The notes under the pieces were generated by a model. It made no database searches. It saw only the letters and a program-made list of their open reading frames with translations, and was not told where the DNA came from. From Coffea arabica (Eukaryota; Streptophyta; Magnoliopsida; Gentianales; Rubiaceae), in the NCBI RefSeq assembly GCF_036785885.1, contig NC_092320.1, positions 13,889,557 to 13,953,556 on the forward strand: a stretch of 64,000 nt of DNA. Reading direction: 5' to 3'. This document shows, one piece after another, positions 10,474 to 20,536 of this stretch. The stretch's first letter is position 1. The number at the start of each line of letters is the position of its first letter. The translations under genes were made by a program, and so were the position numbers.

Positions 10474-12195
10474 TTAATTTTTGGGTTCATAATAGTTAGC
10501 ATTGTATCTAACTAACCACATGCACTTCATCCCTTTGTTCAGATTTCTTTTCACATAGCAATTACCTTTCAAATGCCCTCTTTGACAACAAAAATCACAC
10601 ATAATGGAAGAGTCCTTAACATGTACTGGTTTGACATATCTCAATCCACCTCTTCTATATGTTGTGAAACCATGTGCAATTTTGTTGTGTGCAAATGTTC
10701 TTTGAAAAGTAGTAGGATGTGTAGATAACATGTTCCTTTTGGTAAACTCCTGCTTTCTTGCTTTCAAAGTCTCATCCAAGTTGTCCATTCTTTTTTTCAA
10801 ATCACCATGTCTTTCCTTCAGCATTTCACAAATATTTGTCTTTCTATCAAGCTCATCTTGAACATTACATCCGACTCTTACTAGACTTTCATTGTCGGTC
10901 TTTAGTTGTTTATTTTGTTGAAAAAGACTTGCATTTTCTTGAATGAGAAAAGCCATTTTCTGTTTTAACTGCTTGTTTTTATCATAAGATTCCTTCAAGG
11001 CATTATGCAGTTTTTCAACAAAAGATTCAATATCATCATCTTCATCATTATCACTTTCAGATTGAGAGTGTGGGGAAGTTACCTCATTATTTCCAATAGC
11101 CATGAAGGCCATTTGAGCTGATTCTTCCTCTTCTTCAATTTCCCCTTCGGAGTTGCATTCATTCCAAGTAATCTGAAAGTTGTTGAATCTTGGCTTCCGA
11201 TCAGCTTTTCCATCTTTCATCTTCTTTATGGGGCATTCGTTTGCATAGTATCCAGGCTGTCCACATTCGAAGCATTTGTCCAACTGTTTCTTGTTGAAAT
11301 CTTGTTTTCCTTTGTACTTTGTGATAGATGGCTGATTCTGGAATTGATTGCTAGGTCCTCCCCTTCTAAACTTTCTTTTATTCAAGATTCTCTTGAAGCC
11401 TCTGGTGATGAGAGCAAGATCATTATCATCATCATCTGAGTCTTCATCATCCAAGTGAGCTGTATCATCTTCACCTTGAGTAGTCTTTAGAGCAATGTTT
11501 CTCTTTGCTCTAGCATCCTCTTCCTCCTGCACTTTAGATTTCAGTTTCAACTCATAAGAGATTAGTGAGTTAATGATAGATTCAATAGGCACAGAACTTA
11601 AATCCTTAGATTCCTCTATTGCAGTCACTTTATTTTCCCATTCTTTGCCCAAAGCATTGAGAATTTTCCTGTTCTTCTCTCCCAAGGTGTACTCTTTGCC
11701 CAACGCCTCGAGATCTTTGATCAAGTCAGTGAACCTGCAATACATTTTGTCAATATCCTCAAGAGGTTCAATTTTAAATGATTCATATTTCGTGACCAAG
11801 ATGGCTTTTTTCTGTTCTTTCACATTGTCACCACCCTCATGGATTTCTCTTAGTTTATCCCACATTTCTTTAGCCGATTTGCAGCCTTTTACTCTGATTG
11901 ATTCATTTGAATCTAGGGCACTATAAATAACATTCATGGCCTTGGCATTCAATGTGAGGTTAGTTCTATCTTGAGCATTCATTTCAGCTCTTGTTTTTGG
12001 CCGAAGCAACCCTGTATCTGTATCAAGAAAGTTAGCTTCATGCGGTCCTTCACTCACAATAAACCATAGTTCAATATCAATAGATTACAAAAAGATAATC
12101 ATCCGTTCTTTCCAACTAACATATTTAGAGCCACTGAACATGGGAGGCCTAGTAACAGATTGCCCCTCAACAAACATAGCATGACTGGTTGTCAT
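10474..12195 (-). pseudogene. gag: Copia gag with UBN2-type domain and two zinc knuckles, premature stop
   Basis: Homologous reading starts at the ATG at 12195 (MTTSHAMFVEGQSV, then FSGSKYVSWKERM). It is cut by TAA at 12085-12087, probably from CAA. Downstream the frame is open for 527 codons (from 12057), with the usual gag helical domain (AKEMWDKLREIHEG, YCRFTDLIKDLEALG). The first zinc knuckle reads CFECGQPGYYANEC, where the histidine of CCHC is Tyr. The second, CDFCCQRGHLKGNC, is intact. An acidic stretch and a coiled-coil-like Lys/Gln/Glu segment lie between them. The premature stop and the H-to-Y change suggest a defective nucleocapsid. Confidence 0.9.
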
Positions 12196-12237
12196 CTTTA
12201 CTCCAAACCGTTAGAGCTTAATCTCAAGGAAACCAAA

Positions 12238-12248
12238 CTCTGATACCA
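12238..12248 (-). promoter_or_regulatory. Primer binding site, initiator-Met tRNA type
   Basis: The minus strand reads TGGTATCAGAG two bases downstream of the 5' LTR end (12251). This is complementary to the 3' end of plant initiator methionine tRNA, the standard Copia primer. Confidence 0.92.
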
Positions 12249-12250
12249 AT

Positions 12251-13510
12251 TGTAAGTCCCAAAGACAACCAAGAGGGGGGGGTGAATTGGGTTGATTAAA
12301 ATCTTAACCAAATAATGCACTTTTTCTTTAATAAAAATTTACCTTCTTTTCTAATAATGATCAACCAAGTAGATTAGAAGACAAGAGCAATATAGATCAG
12401 AAAAACAAGGATAGATAAGCAATGAGAATTTTATTAAACAGAAAAGTAAGATAGGGAATCAAACCAAGTGTCTACCAAGCTAACCTCAAGCTTGAAGACC
12501 AAATACAAGGAAGAGCAGTTTCTCTTTGATGAAAGAAGATCAACTAGATGTACAATGGAGGGAGCACTTCCTCCTTGCCCTAAGCCTCACTTAGTCAAGC
12601 TAGGAAGTTTTACAATCACTCAGAAAACCCTCAACAAAGCTACACTAAAGATCCTTTCAACCACAAAAGAAATGCTCACCAGAAATTCACACCACTTTAA
12701 AACAAATCTAGCTTTGGAGACTATTTTCTAGCTAAAATATCTCTTGAGATCTTGTAAACAAAGTGTGCAAAAGTCCCTGCTTGGTTCTGACCAGTTTGAT
12801 TTTAAAGGGAACCAGAAATGGGTTTCATCAATACTTCCAACGGATAGAAGGCAGCTGAAGAGTCAATTAGGCGTTGGGGCTGTCGGACGTCCGACGATCG
12901 AATCATCGTCCGAACCAATCGTCCGATGATAGCCAAGTTGAGGTTCGGACGTCCGATGAGTTTTTTGTCGTCCGACAGCACAGCGTCTGACCTTGGGCCG
13001 AGAGCTAGCAAGTTAACTTGGAATTTTTCGGACGTCCGATGCGGTTGATGAGCGTCCGATCCTTCCGGACGTCCGATGATTCCATGTGAGCGTCCGACGG
13101 TGCTTCCTTCCTGATGTTCTTTATCTTTTCGGACGTCCGACAGTTTCCTTTCGGCCGTCCGACCTGCTTGTCCTGTTTTTGCTTCTCATTTTGGTTGTTT
13201 TGCATTTCATGACATATTTGAACCTGTTTCTTGGATAGACAAAAACACTTGTATTTGAAGAAGGTTAGACAAATATTTCAAAGTACCAAGAATGACAAAC
13301 TAGACATACTTAAAAGACAATATCTTTGATCGAAACAAAACAATGACTAAATTCATTCATATTATTCCAATCTTGTTTGCCACATCCAAAGCAACGTAGT
13401 CAGGAGATAAACGAACATATGCTTTCTTTGTTCCAACAGACCTGATCAAAGTGTTCACTTTCTTGGTCTGTATAAACAAACTTTTGTGATCATCAAAACC
13501 AAGAATAACA
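12251..13510 (-). repeat. 5' LTR of the Copia element
   Basis: 1,260 bp, bounded by TG (12251) and CA (13509-13510) on the plus strand. It carries one more palindrome-containing block than the 3' LTR. Copies of TCGGACGTCCGA and variants run from about 12882 to 13165, i.e. about 345-630 bp into the LTR in transcription direction, the likely U3/promoter part. Confidence 0.95.
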
Positions 13511-13515
13511 TTGTT
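13511..13515. repeat. Target site duplication TTGTT (right)
   Basis: Identical to 3521-3525 and directly adjacent to the right LTR. Confidence 0.93.
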
Positions 13516-13618
13516 GTGTTTCTGATCCTGTTTATGATAGTAAAGTATAAATCGGATGGAAGATCTTCAAAATTAGTTTGACTGGATGGTTTTGTTGTAT
13601 CCCTTTCACACATCACAG

Positions 13619-13754
13619 GTCTCCAAGCTCAATGCCTGTGTGGATAAATTCTAAAGGAGACAAGCATAAATCCTACTGGATGGCTAATCCAATACCACAG
13701 GGACCAACTGAGATGGTCTTCAAGTTACTTTATTATCTGCTTTGGCCGTTTTCG
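13619..13754 (+). CDS. Second exon of the ankyrin-like gene (right of the Copia)
   Basis: The acceptor is 'catcacag' and the donor gtttgt. The first base completes the AGG codon begun at 3482-3483. It then reads SPSSMPVWINSKGDKHKSYW ... GPTEMVFKLLYYLLWPFS, ending in phase 0, which matches the next exon at 14412. With the Copia element and its target duplication removed, the intron left between 3483 and this exon is about 145 bp, an ordinary plant intron. I take this as good evidence that the two sides belong to one gene split by the insertion. Confidence 0.6.
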
Positions 13755-14411
13755 GTTTGTACTCATATTAGGCTTTGTTATTTTCATTTTTTTTTGTTAA
13801 GCATATGTTTTGGTTTCTTTAAAGGTTTAATTTATATAGGTAACTTAATATTGATGCATTTTGCTGCTATATCTGTAGTCCTGGAAATCGCATGAAGACT
13901 CAAAGCCACTTATGATCCCCCTGGAGTAGTTCTGAATACTCCCCTTCTATTTGCCTTTCCCGTGACTCTCTTCCTTTCTCCCCTCCCCCAGCTCTGTTTA
14001 TTTGAGAAATTTTGCATATGGCTCTTGTGCAATTATCTGAATTTGCAACGTTAACCTGTGTTAAGGTGCTCAATATTTGGTAGTAATTAATATCATTTTG
14101 TTTTAGCAAATGGTCTATCTCTGTTCCAAAATTTGAAATTGGAGAAATGGTTCTGCGTTTCATTCGTTTTCTCTTCTTTTCCTGTTTGTGCATTTGCACA
14201 AGACTGTCATTTCATGTGTATGGATTTCCCTTCTGTTTTGTGGGAGGCGTATATGCAGTAAATGAAACTTTTTGTATGGGATTTGTTAAGGCATGGTTAT
14301 AATAAGAACAGTAATTGAGAATTCAAGTCAGATTATGGTTGTAGTTTCAATAGGTGTCACGATTGATGTCTGCAGCAATTATCTCATCTTTTTTTTTTGT
14401 TGCTGGGACAG

Positions 14412-14768
14412 AGATCTGCTCTGGAAGTTGTGAGATTGCTGGCGCAGAAGACCAAAGAAGTTGAATTTGAATTTTTTAAATATGTGAAAGAGCAGAAACT
14501 GGTTGAATTAGCAGGCTTGTTGTTGGTGGCTCATGAAAAGGTTATGCCTGGTTTAGAAGAACGTATGAAGATCCGCAATTTTGTCTTGAAAGAAGCTGCA
14601 TTTCTGAATTTACAAGAAATCAGGTCCTTGTATGGCTCTGGTGATGAGAAGTCCCTACAAGAGGTGAAAAAGAAGAAGGTGGAGATGGAGGCAATACTAT
14701 TATTACTTGAAGTATTTGACAGAATTGGTGATAAACTTTCGGCTTATGTTCAGATAGTGCGAAAACTG
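14412..14768 (+). CDS. Third exon of the ankyrin-like gene
   Basis: 119 codons in phase 0, acceptor 'gggacag', donor gtattg. It begins RSALEVVRLLAQKTKEVEFE and is strongly helical and charged (VKEQKLVELAGLLLVAHEKV ... KKKKVEMEAILLLLEVFD). This pattern, a 'RLLA-KT' helix followed by a leucine-rich charged helix, fits my memory of the C-terminal part of a family of uncharacterised plant ankyrin-repeat proteins. I could not test this. The copy at 55966-56322 is equally open. Confidence 0.65.
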
Positions 14769-14983
14769 GTATTGACTAGTTTTACCTCTTCAAGGATTGA
14801 GGTGGTCACTAGTTTAAACTAAATCCTAATAGTTAAACTAGAGAAGCATACAATGTCTACTCCAAGCTTCTCTTCTTTGGTTGTGTTGACATCATTATAT
14901 TGTTCAACAAATTCGGTGTTATGTTCCACTTTTTGAATTTTGGATGTGAGATTCGATGCATGTGACTTGTATTTCTGTGATAG

Positions 14984-15130
14984 GTGAGAGAGGAATATCT
15001 CGCCAAAGAAATTGGCTGGATCTTGGAGAAAGCTGGATTTTCCATGAAGCTTGAACTTTTTGATGAAACAAGAAGGTTTTGGTGTCAAGGACTTTTTCCC
15101 TCCCCCATTCCCTTTTCTCTGAGTATCTAG
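14984..15130 (+). CDS. Last exon of the ankyrin-like gene
   Basis: The acceptor is 'ctgtgatag'. The exon reads VREEYLAKEIGWILEKAGFS ... KLELFDETRRFWCQGLFP and stops at TAG 15128-15130. Phase 0 with the previous exon. The same 147-nt exon with the same stop is found in copy B (56538-56684), which supports the model. Confidence 0.6.
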   Translation: MREEYLAKEIGWILEKAGFSMKLELFDETRRFWCQGLFPSPIPFSLSI

Positions 15131-15741
15131 TGATACTGTACCACAGTACATGGACTTATTGCAAACAGAGTTTACTTAACATGACAGAATTTAGCATGAG
15201 AAGTAAAAGGATCTGACAACTGCATTTCGGTGATAACATCATCCCCTGAAACACTTAACTTTGTACTAGAATTGCGCAGAGTAGAAAACTATAGTTATCG
15301 TTATGGTGCTCAGACAGCTGCAACTTGTTATGTTTTAGATTGAGATGCATTGTACTTAATAAAATATCTGAATGTAGCCTGGGTTGCTTGCTTAGAACTC
15401 ACATTTTTATGTCAAACTCTAGCTTATTGCTTAGCTTTAATTCCTATTACTATGCCAAGGATCCAGTCTAAGTGCAATTCCAATTCCCAAGTCCAGCACT
15501 TGCATTTATGATGTTTGCTGTTTGCATTTGATTGGCTCATATTGATGTAGTCTTACTATTTAACTCTATAACTTGTTCTTGCCCTTCTCACACTGCAAAA
15601 ATTTGTAGGGGAATAATTGAGCATGAGTGGTATTTACCCTTTCTAGGTGATTCTTTTGTACTTTCTCATGCAAACATGTTTTTTAAACTTATAAAGGTGA
15701 ATTGGCTCAAGAATTGCCATTAACTTGTGTAATGATGCAAA

Positions 15742-16457
15742 ATACAGGGGACACAGGTGCAGAAGACACCTTTTACATTCTTAATCGCATCAAACGTTTG
15801 GAGTCACATAAGATGGCTTTGGGTTATCGAAAAGTATGTCAGTTATGTACATCACGTCCTATATTCTTTAGTTCCGGTTGTTTTTGGCTCTACCTTAGTC
15901 TCTTGGACCATAACCTTTGTTGCATATAGCTTGTTCATTTGCATTACACTGAAACTCGAGACCATAGCACAATTCAGGCCATTACAATATTCATTTAAAT
16001 TAACATCATAGAAATTTGAAGAAAATGGTAACTTGTTATGTCCTGTAGTAAACTAATACTGTCATTCAATTTCCTGCCCATATATCTGATGCTATTCTGA
16101 TCTAAATCTTATAGTATGATACCTGAATAGGATTTTCTACATTGATACTGGATACATGGTCCAACTAAAGTACTTCTGCTGCTTGTCTCATTTTATAAGC
16201 TGCCTTCAATCTGTGGGACGCCTAATCAGCAAGTTGTAGCATCTTCAAGTAGCTGCTCCCAATGGTCTTCAGCTTCTGCTCTAAAATCATTTCATACATT
16301 CCATCCTGTGAGGGCCAGTGGTTGGTGTTCTGGTTCTGCTACATGGGAGAATAAAGCATGCAACTGGTTGTGGGATTTGCCATGCAAACGTCGTCTTCTT
16401 AGAGATAGCCAGGATCTCCCTTCAGCCAATAGGGTGCTAAACATGCAATACAGGAAG
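15742..16457 (+). other. Two exon-like segments of unknown gene in copy A
   Basis: Segment 1 (about 15750-15834) can read AEDTFYILNRIKRLESHKMA and continues LGYRK. Segment 2 (about 16199-16457) continues as KLPSICGTPNQQVVASSSSS and later WENKACNWLWDLPCKRRLLR ... SANRVLNMQYRK. The segments are conserved in copy B (57319-58019). They are Ser-rich and then Trp/Cys/Arg-rich. I do not recognise the protein. They may be a small separate gene or an alternative 3' end of the ankyrin-like gene. Confidence 0.35.
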
Positions 16458-16779
16458 GTATGGGCTTGTGTTGTGGCAACTTTAAAAAGGGGAACAAGGC
16501 TCATCTGAACGATTATTGAGGTGGCCCTTATTTTTCCTCCGTATTGGTAGTATTGGTGTTATACCTGGGGCCCGTATTTCTTACGCTTGTTTAATGGAAT
16601 GTTTTGAAGTATTGGAGATCTTAGCATTTGTTCAAGTAGTTCAGTGTAAACAATGACACCCTACTGTTGTATGACTATTCTGCACCTCTCTTGAAGGTTG
16701 TTAGTAGGAAGATGGCTGCCAATGACTTTGTGTTCTTGGCCCTTTCTGCTATGAAATTTATACCTTTGAGATCACTATT

Positions 16780-17220
16780 TCCTTGCGTTTCAGCATATTC
16801 TAGTTTCATGATATGTTGAACTGCAGGTTTGATTTTTTGTTGAGTCTGTGTCTCTTAACGTGCCTGGAATTGGTTTGGCACTTTTGTATTTGCTTCCTTA
16901 GCGATAATTGCACGGCATATATTGCTAGCTGACCGTTGTTGCTATTGAAAGGAAACGTCTTGTTGAAAATGCTCCAAGGACCATATTTCTTCTGTTTCTC
17001 GCTAAAATTGAAGACATCGCATTTGATTGCTTGGATGGTGTACGTATGCATAAGTTTGCTCGTTGTCTAAATGACTAAGAGGCTCTAAATCCCTATGGCT
17101 TGTGTTTTTGTCTCGCATCTCTTCTATAGTTTCATGCAAATATGGTGAAGCTTTAGTTCATTGGGCTTGTACTTTGTACTGCACTCGATAACTGACGAAT
17201 TTTCAAAATGACTAATTTAA
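16780..17220. other. No gene seen
   Basis: Unique-looking sequence between copy A and the degenerate repeat field. Only short open frames and no recognisable protein. Confidence 0.4.
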
Positions 17221-18110
17221 AGTTATCAATATACTATTCCTTTTCTCTTCTTCGAACCGATGTGAATTCAAAATGTCATCGGGTGCAAATTCTAGAGGTG
17301 ATTTGCATGGGTTTTAGAGGTGACCTGGTCTGATGTGGCATTCTAAATATAAGTCGTACGAATTTTAGAGGTAGTCCCCATCTGATGTGGTACTTGGTTA
17401 TTTAGATTTTAGATGTGACTTCCCATCGAGCGTGGTATTTTATCCCTCGTACTTTCCCACGTAGTCCATCAAATGTGGCACTTAATCCCTTGTAAGCCCC
17501 TCATTGAATGTGATACTTAACCTTTTGCACTCCGTCGCATAGTCGAGTGACCCCCATCGAACATGGTATTTAACCCCTTGCACTTTCTTGTATAGTCAGC
17601 CGATATCAATTCAAACTGTCATCATGTGTAAGCCCCCAATTGAATGTGATACTTAATCGCTTGCACTTCCTCGTATAGTCTAATGGCCCTCAGCAAACAT
17701 GACATTTAGCCTTTTGCACTTCCTTGTATAGTTGGAGCCAATGTCAATTCAAACTGTCATCGTGTGTGAATTCTAGAAGTAATTTGCACGGGTTTAAGAT
17801 GTGATATCTTCTGATGTGGCATTCTAGATATGGCTCAAATAGATTTTAAAGATAGCCCCCGTCTATTGTGGCACTTAGTCGTTTAGATTCTAGAAGTGGC
17901 TCCTTATCGAACGTGATACTTAGCCCCTTGCACTTTCTCACATAGTCCATCGAACGTGGCACTTAATTCCATGTAAACCTCCCATCGAATGTGATACTTA
18001 ATCCCTTGCACTTCCTCGCATGGTCGAGTGGCCCCCATCACATAGTCGGATTTTAGAGGTGACCTCGTCTGATGTGGCATTCTAGATATGGTTCGTACAA
18101 GTTTTGCTTT
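17221..18110. repeat. Degenerate long-period repeats, left part
   Basis: A paragraph beginning near 17255 ('gtgaattcaaaatgtcatcggg', then 'tctagaggtgatttgcatggg', 'gatgtggcattctaaatat') recurs with many changes near 17740, a spacing of about 485 bp. Within it, shorter phrases like 'gaacgtggcacttaatccc', 'ccccttgcactttctc' and 'catagtc' recur every ~60-100 bp. A further partial repeat starts near 18050. This looks like an old tandem repeat. No coding frame is kept. Confidence 0.65.
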
Positions 18111-18169
18111 TTTTTTTGTCTAACTCATTTCCTTTTTTCTGTGTGAGTTTCGGGAATATCCCCATTCAT

Positions 18170-18480
18170 AGGTCCGAGATCTACATCTATGAATTCAATG
18201 GTCTGGATGATCAACTTTGCAGTCAGTTGTTAGAATCAATAGGTCTTCAAGAGATGGCTTAGAACCAATAGTTCATTATCGAATGGATCTTTCCATTCTA
18301 ATACTCTATCCGAGAGTTATCAGTATTTATCAAATTTGTTCCTATCTAACGGAACGCTACTGGATCAAATGACAAAGACATTGTTGAGAAAAAGATGGCT
18401 TTTCCCAGATGAAATGAAAATTGGATTCATGTAACGGGAGAAAGATTTCCCATTCCTTAGCCGGAAAGATATGTGGCTAT
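18170..18480 (+). pseudogene. ycf2: Plastid ycf2 fragments, N-terminal-region piece joined to 3' end
   Basis: The first piece reads [20 protein letters not shown] and LESIGLQ, a segment from the first few hundred residues of Ycf2. After about 18252 it jumps to [20 protein letters not shown] then [15 protein letters not shown], the C-terminal end. Ycf2 is over 2,000 residues long, so more than 5 kb is missing between them. Stops follow both parts. Confidence 0.8.
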
Positions 18481-18499
18481 GCTATGAAAGAGGGATTAA

Positions 18500-18812
18500 G
18501 TGGCCACCTAAAATTCGAGGAATTCGTTGAGAGTTAGGATAAATTCGTAGACCGGGTCGATCGATCCGTTTTAAATTTAAAATATTTCTATAGGGCCCTT
18601 TCCTATTCCTTCTATGTCGCAGCGTTAAAACCAAAAAATATTTGTTGTTTTCTCGATGTTTTCTCGCATTTTCGATAAAACCTTCTCGTAAAAGTATTTT
18701 AACGATATTTTCGGTAATATTAGTAGATGTTATTCGAACCACTCTTTTTTTTATCCATATCAGCATTTCGTATAGAGGTTATTATCTCAGCAACAGTGTC
18801 CCTACCCATGAT
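18500..18812 (-). pseudogene. rps8: Plastid rps8 fragment
   Basis: The minus strand begins ATGGGTAGGGACACTG (18812), the normal rps8 start. After an extra A in an A-run it reads [20 protein letters not shown] ... [20 protein letters not shown], and then [19 protein letters not shown]. It stops matching after ILGG, so the last ~35 residues of this ribosomal protein are missing. The frame shift and truncation make it a pseudogene. Confidence 0.88.
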
Positions 18813-19187
<375 letters not shown>

Positions 19188-19214
19188 ACACACATATTAC
19201 ATTTTGACCTTGTT

Positions 19215-19470
19215 GATTGAGAATCGTATCTGTGGCTAGAGGTAGCCCCTATTTGATGTGGCATTTAGCCCTTTAGATTCTAGAGGTTACCATAACCCAC
19301 TGACTTAGATTCACCTCGCACTTCCTCACATAGTCCATCGAACATGGCACTTAATTCCTTGCATGCCCTCTATCGAACATGGCATTTAGCCCATTGCATT
19401 TTCTTATATAGTCAGAATCATAATTCATTGACTCAGATTCACCTTACGCAAAGACCACGCGGGATTCGAT
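19215..19470. repeat. Degenerate repeats, right part
   Basis: After the plastid piece, phrases such as 'gatgtggcatttagccctttagattctagagg' and 'cacatagtccatcgaacatggcacttaattcc' resume the repeat seen at 17221-18110. The plastid insertion therefore lies inside the repeat field. Confidence 0.6.
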
Positions 19471-19681
19471 CTAATACTATTTGTAATGCCTTGCACCAGA
19501 CGAATGCACTAAAGCAATAATGATGAATTCTTTGATACTAGCAAAGGGATTTGATCCCTCAACCAATTAATCTTCCTAACCGGTTTGGCTGCTGGTTGTT
19601 TTGTGGTTCTAGTGGGTCCCATGATCCTTTTCAGCCATAAACATATTTCTTGATCCACTTTTTATTTCAAACACAGCGCAT

Positions 19682-19995
19682 GTGTTTGGATAGTTAATTT
19701 TTTTTAAATAATATTTTGTTTATATCATAAACACATTTCTCGACCTACATTTCTATATTTGCAATCATTTTTTTATTTCACATACATCATATCATAAAAA
19801 GTATTACAATAATTATTTCATATTTGAAATAATGGTGTATTATTTAGAATATTATTTGAAATAATTACTGTAGCACTTTTTTGTAATTTGATGTATATGA
19901 GATAAAAAGGTGGTTAAAAATATAAAAAAATGTGAGTTAAAAAATATATTTATAATGCAAGCGAGATATTATTTGAAAAATTTGGTATCCAAACC
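19682..19995. mobile_element. hAT-like MITE with TTTGGAT / ATCCAAA ends
   Basis: Starts 'gtgtttggatag' and ends 'ggtatccaaacca'. Internal phrases ('attactgtagcactttttt', 'gagataaaaaggtgg') also occur in the elements at 28328 and 63457 (inverted there). No coding sequence. Target duplication not resolved. Confidence 0.6.
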
Positions 19996-20092
19996 ACTTT
20001 TGATTAAACTGATTTTACGTTAGTCATGGTAATCCATTTGTAGTGGATAAATGGCAGATACATTTTAAGTCATGTGTGCCGCAATGGAACTT

Positions 20093-20452
20093 CTGTCCCA
20101 CACCTTATACCACTCTCTGTCCCACTTTTTATTATATTGCTATTTCTCCTTCATAAACATCATGTTTTAGTTTTTTTTTGTTTCCTTAAAATCCAATAAC
20201 TATTAATTCAGTAATACACAAAATTTAACAAACTCAAAATACATAAAAAATGAGATTTTTTATGAATTTTCTGTTGTATTTTTTAATTTTCTATTATATA
20301 TTACTTTTTTGAAACTGTTGTATTTATTTTTTACTGAATTAATAGTTATTGAATCTTAAGAAAACAAAAAAGAACTAAAACATGATGTTTATGAAGGAGA
20401 AATAGCAATATAATAAAAAGTGAGACAGAGTGTGGCACAGGGTGTGGGACAG
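20093..20452. mobile_element. Foldback MITE with ~125-bp arms
   Basis: The left arm (20093 to about 20220: ctgtcccacacc ... taaaacatgatg in inverse) is the reverse complement of the right arm (about 20330-20452). Shared phrases include 'tcataaacatcatgttttag' and 'aataactattaattcagt' and their complements. The AT-rich centre is short. A 360-bp near-perfect hairpin; no clear target duplication. Confidence 0.75.
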
Positions 20453-20496
20453 ACGATCCGTTGCGCATTTGTGCGGTGCGACATCCTGCCTGATTT

Positions 20497-20499
<3 letters not shown>

Positions 20500-20536
<37 letters not shown>
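20500..20536. repeat. (AAT)n microsatellite
   Basis: About 12 AAT/TAA units, which continue at 21986-21998 beyond the TIR element. It was probably one microsatellite interrupted by that insertion. Confidence 0.85.

Larger units (their letters stand above)
3526..13510 (-). mobile_element. Sirevirus-type Ty1/Copia LTR retrotransposon (full length)
   Basis: This 9,985-bp element is read on the minus strand: 5' LTR 12251-13510, initiator-Met tRNA primer site 12238-12248, gag, pol in the order protease-integrase-RT-RNase H, a third ORF in the envelope position, several polypurine tracts, and 3' LTR 3526-4747. It has TG...CA ends and a perfect 5-bp target duplication. Integrase ahead of RT defines Copia. 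The long gag with two zinc knuckles, the extra ORF after pol, repeated polypurine tracts and palindrome clusters in the LTR are recalled features of Sireviruses. By eye the LTRs differ by about nine substitutions, a 1-nt G-run change and a 37-nt indel, so insertion is recent. Gag, the gag-pol junction and integrase carry disabling changes, so this copy should be non-autonomous. It lies in a host intron (3484-13618), antisense to the gene. Confidence 0.95.
13846..16779 (+). repeat. Segmental duplication, copy A
   Basis: Nearly identical and colinear with 55399-58341, in the same orientation and about 41.5 kb apart. It starts inside the intron after 13754 with 'taatattgatgcat' and ends at 'atcactatt'. 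Scattered substitutions and small indels are seen, around 2% by eye. It contains the last two exons of the ankyrin-like gene and the exon-like segments at 15742-15834 and 16199-16457. Confidence 0.93.
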
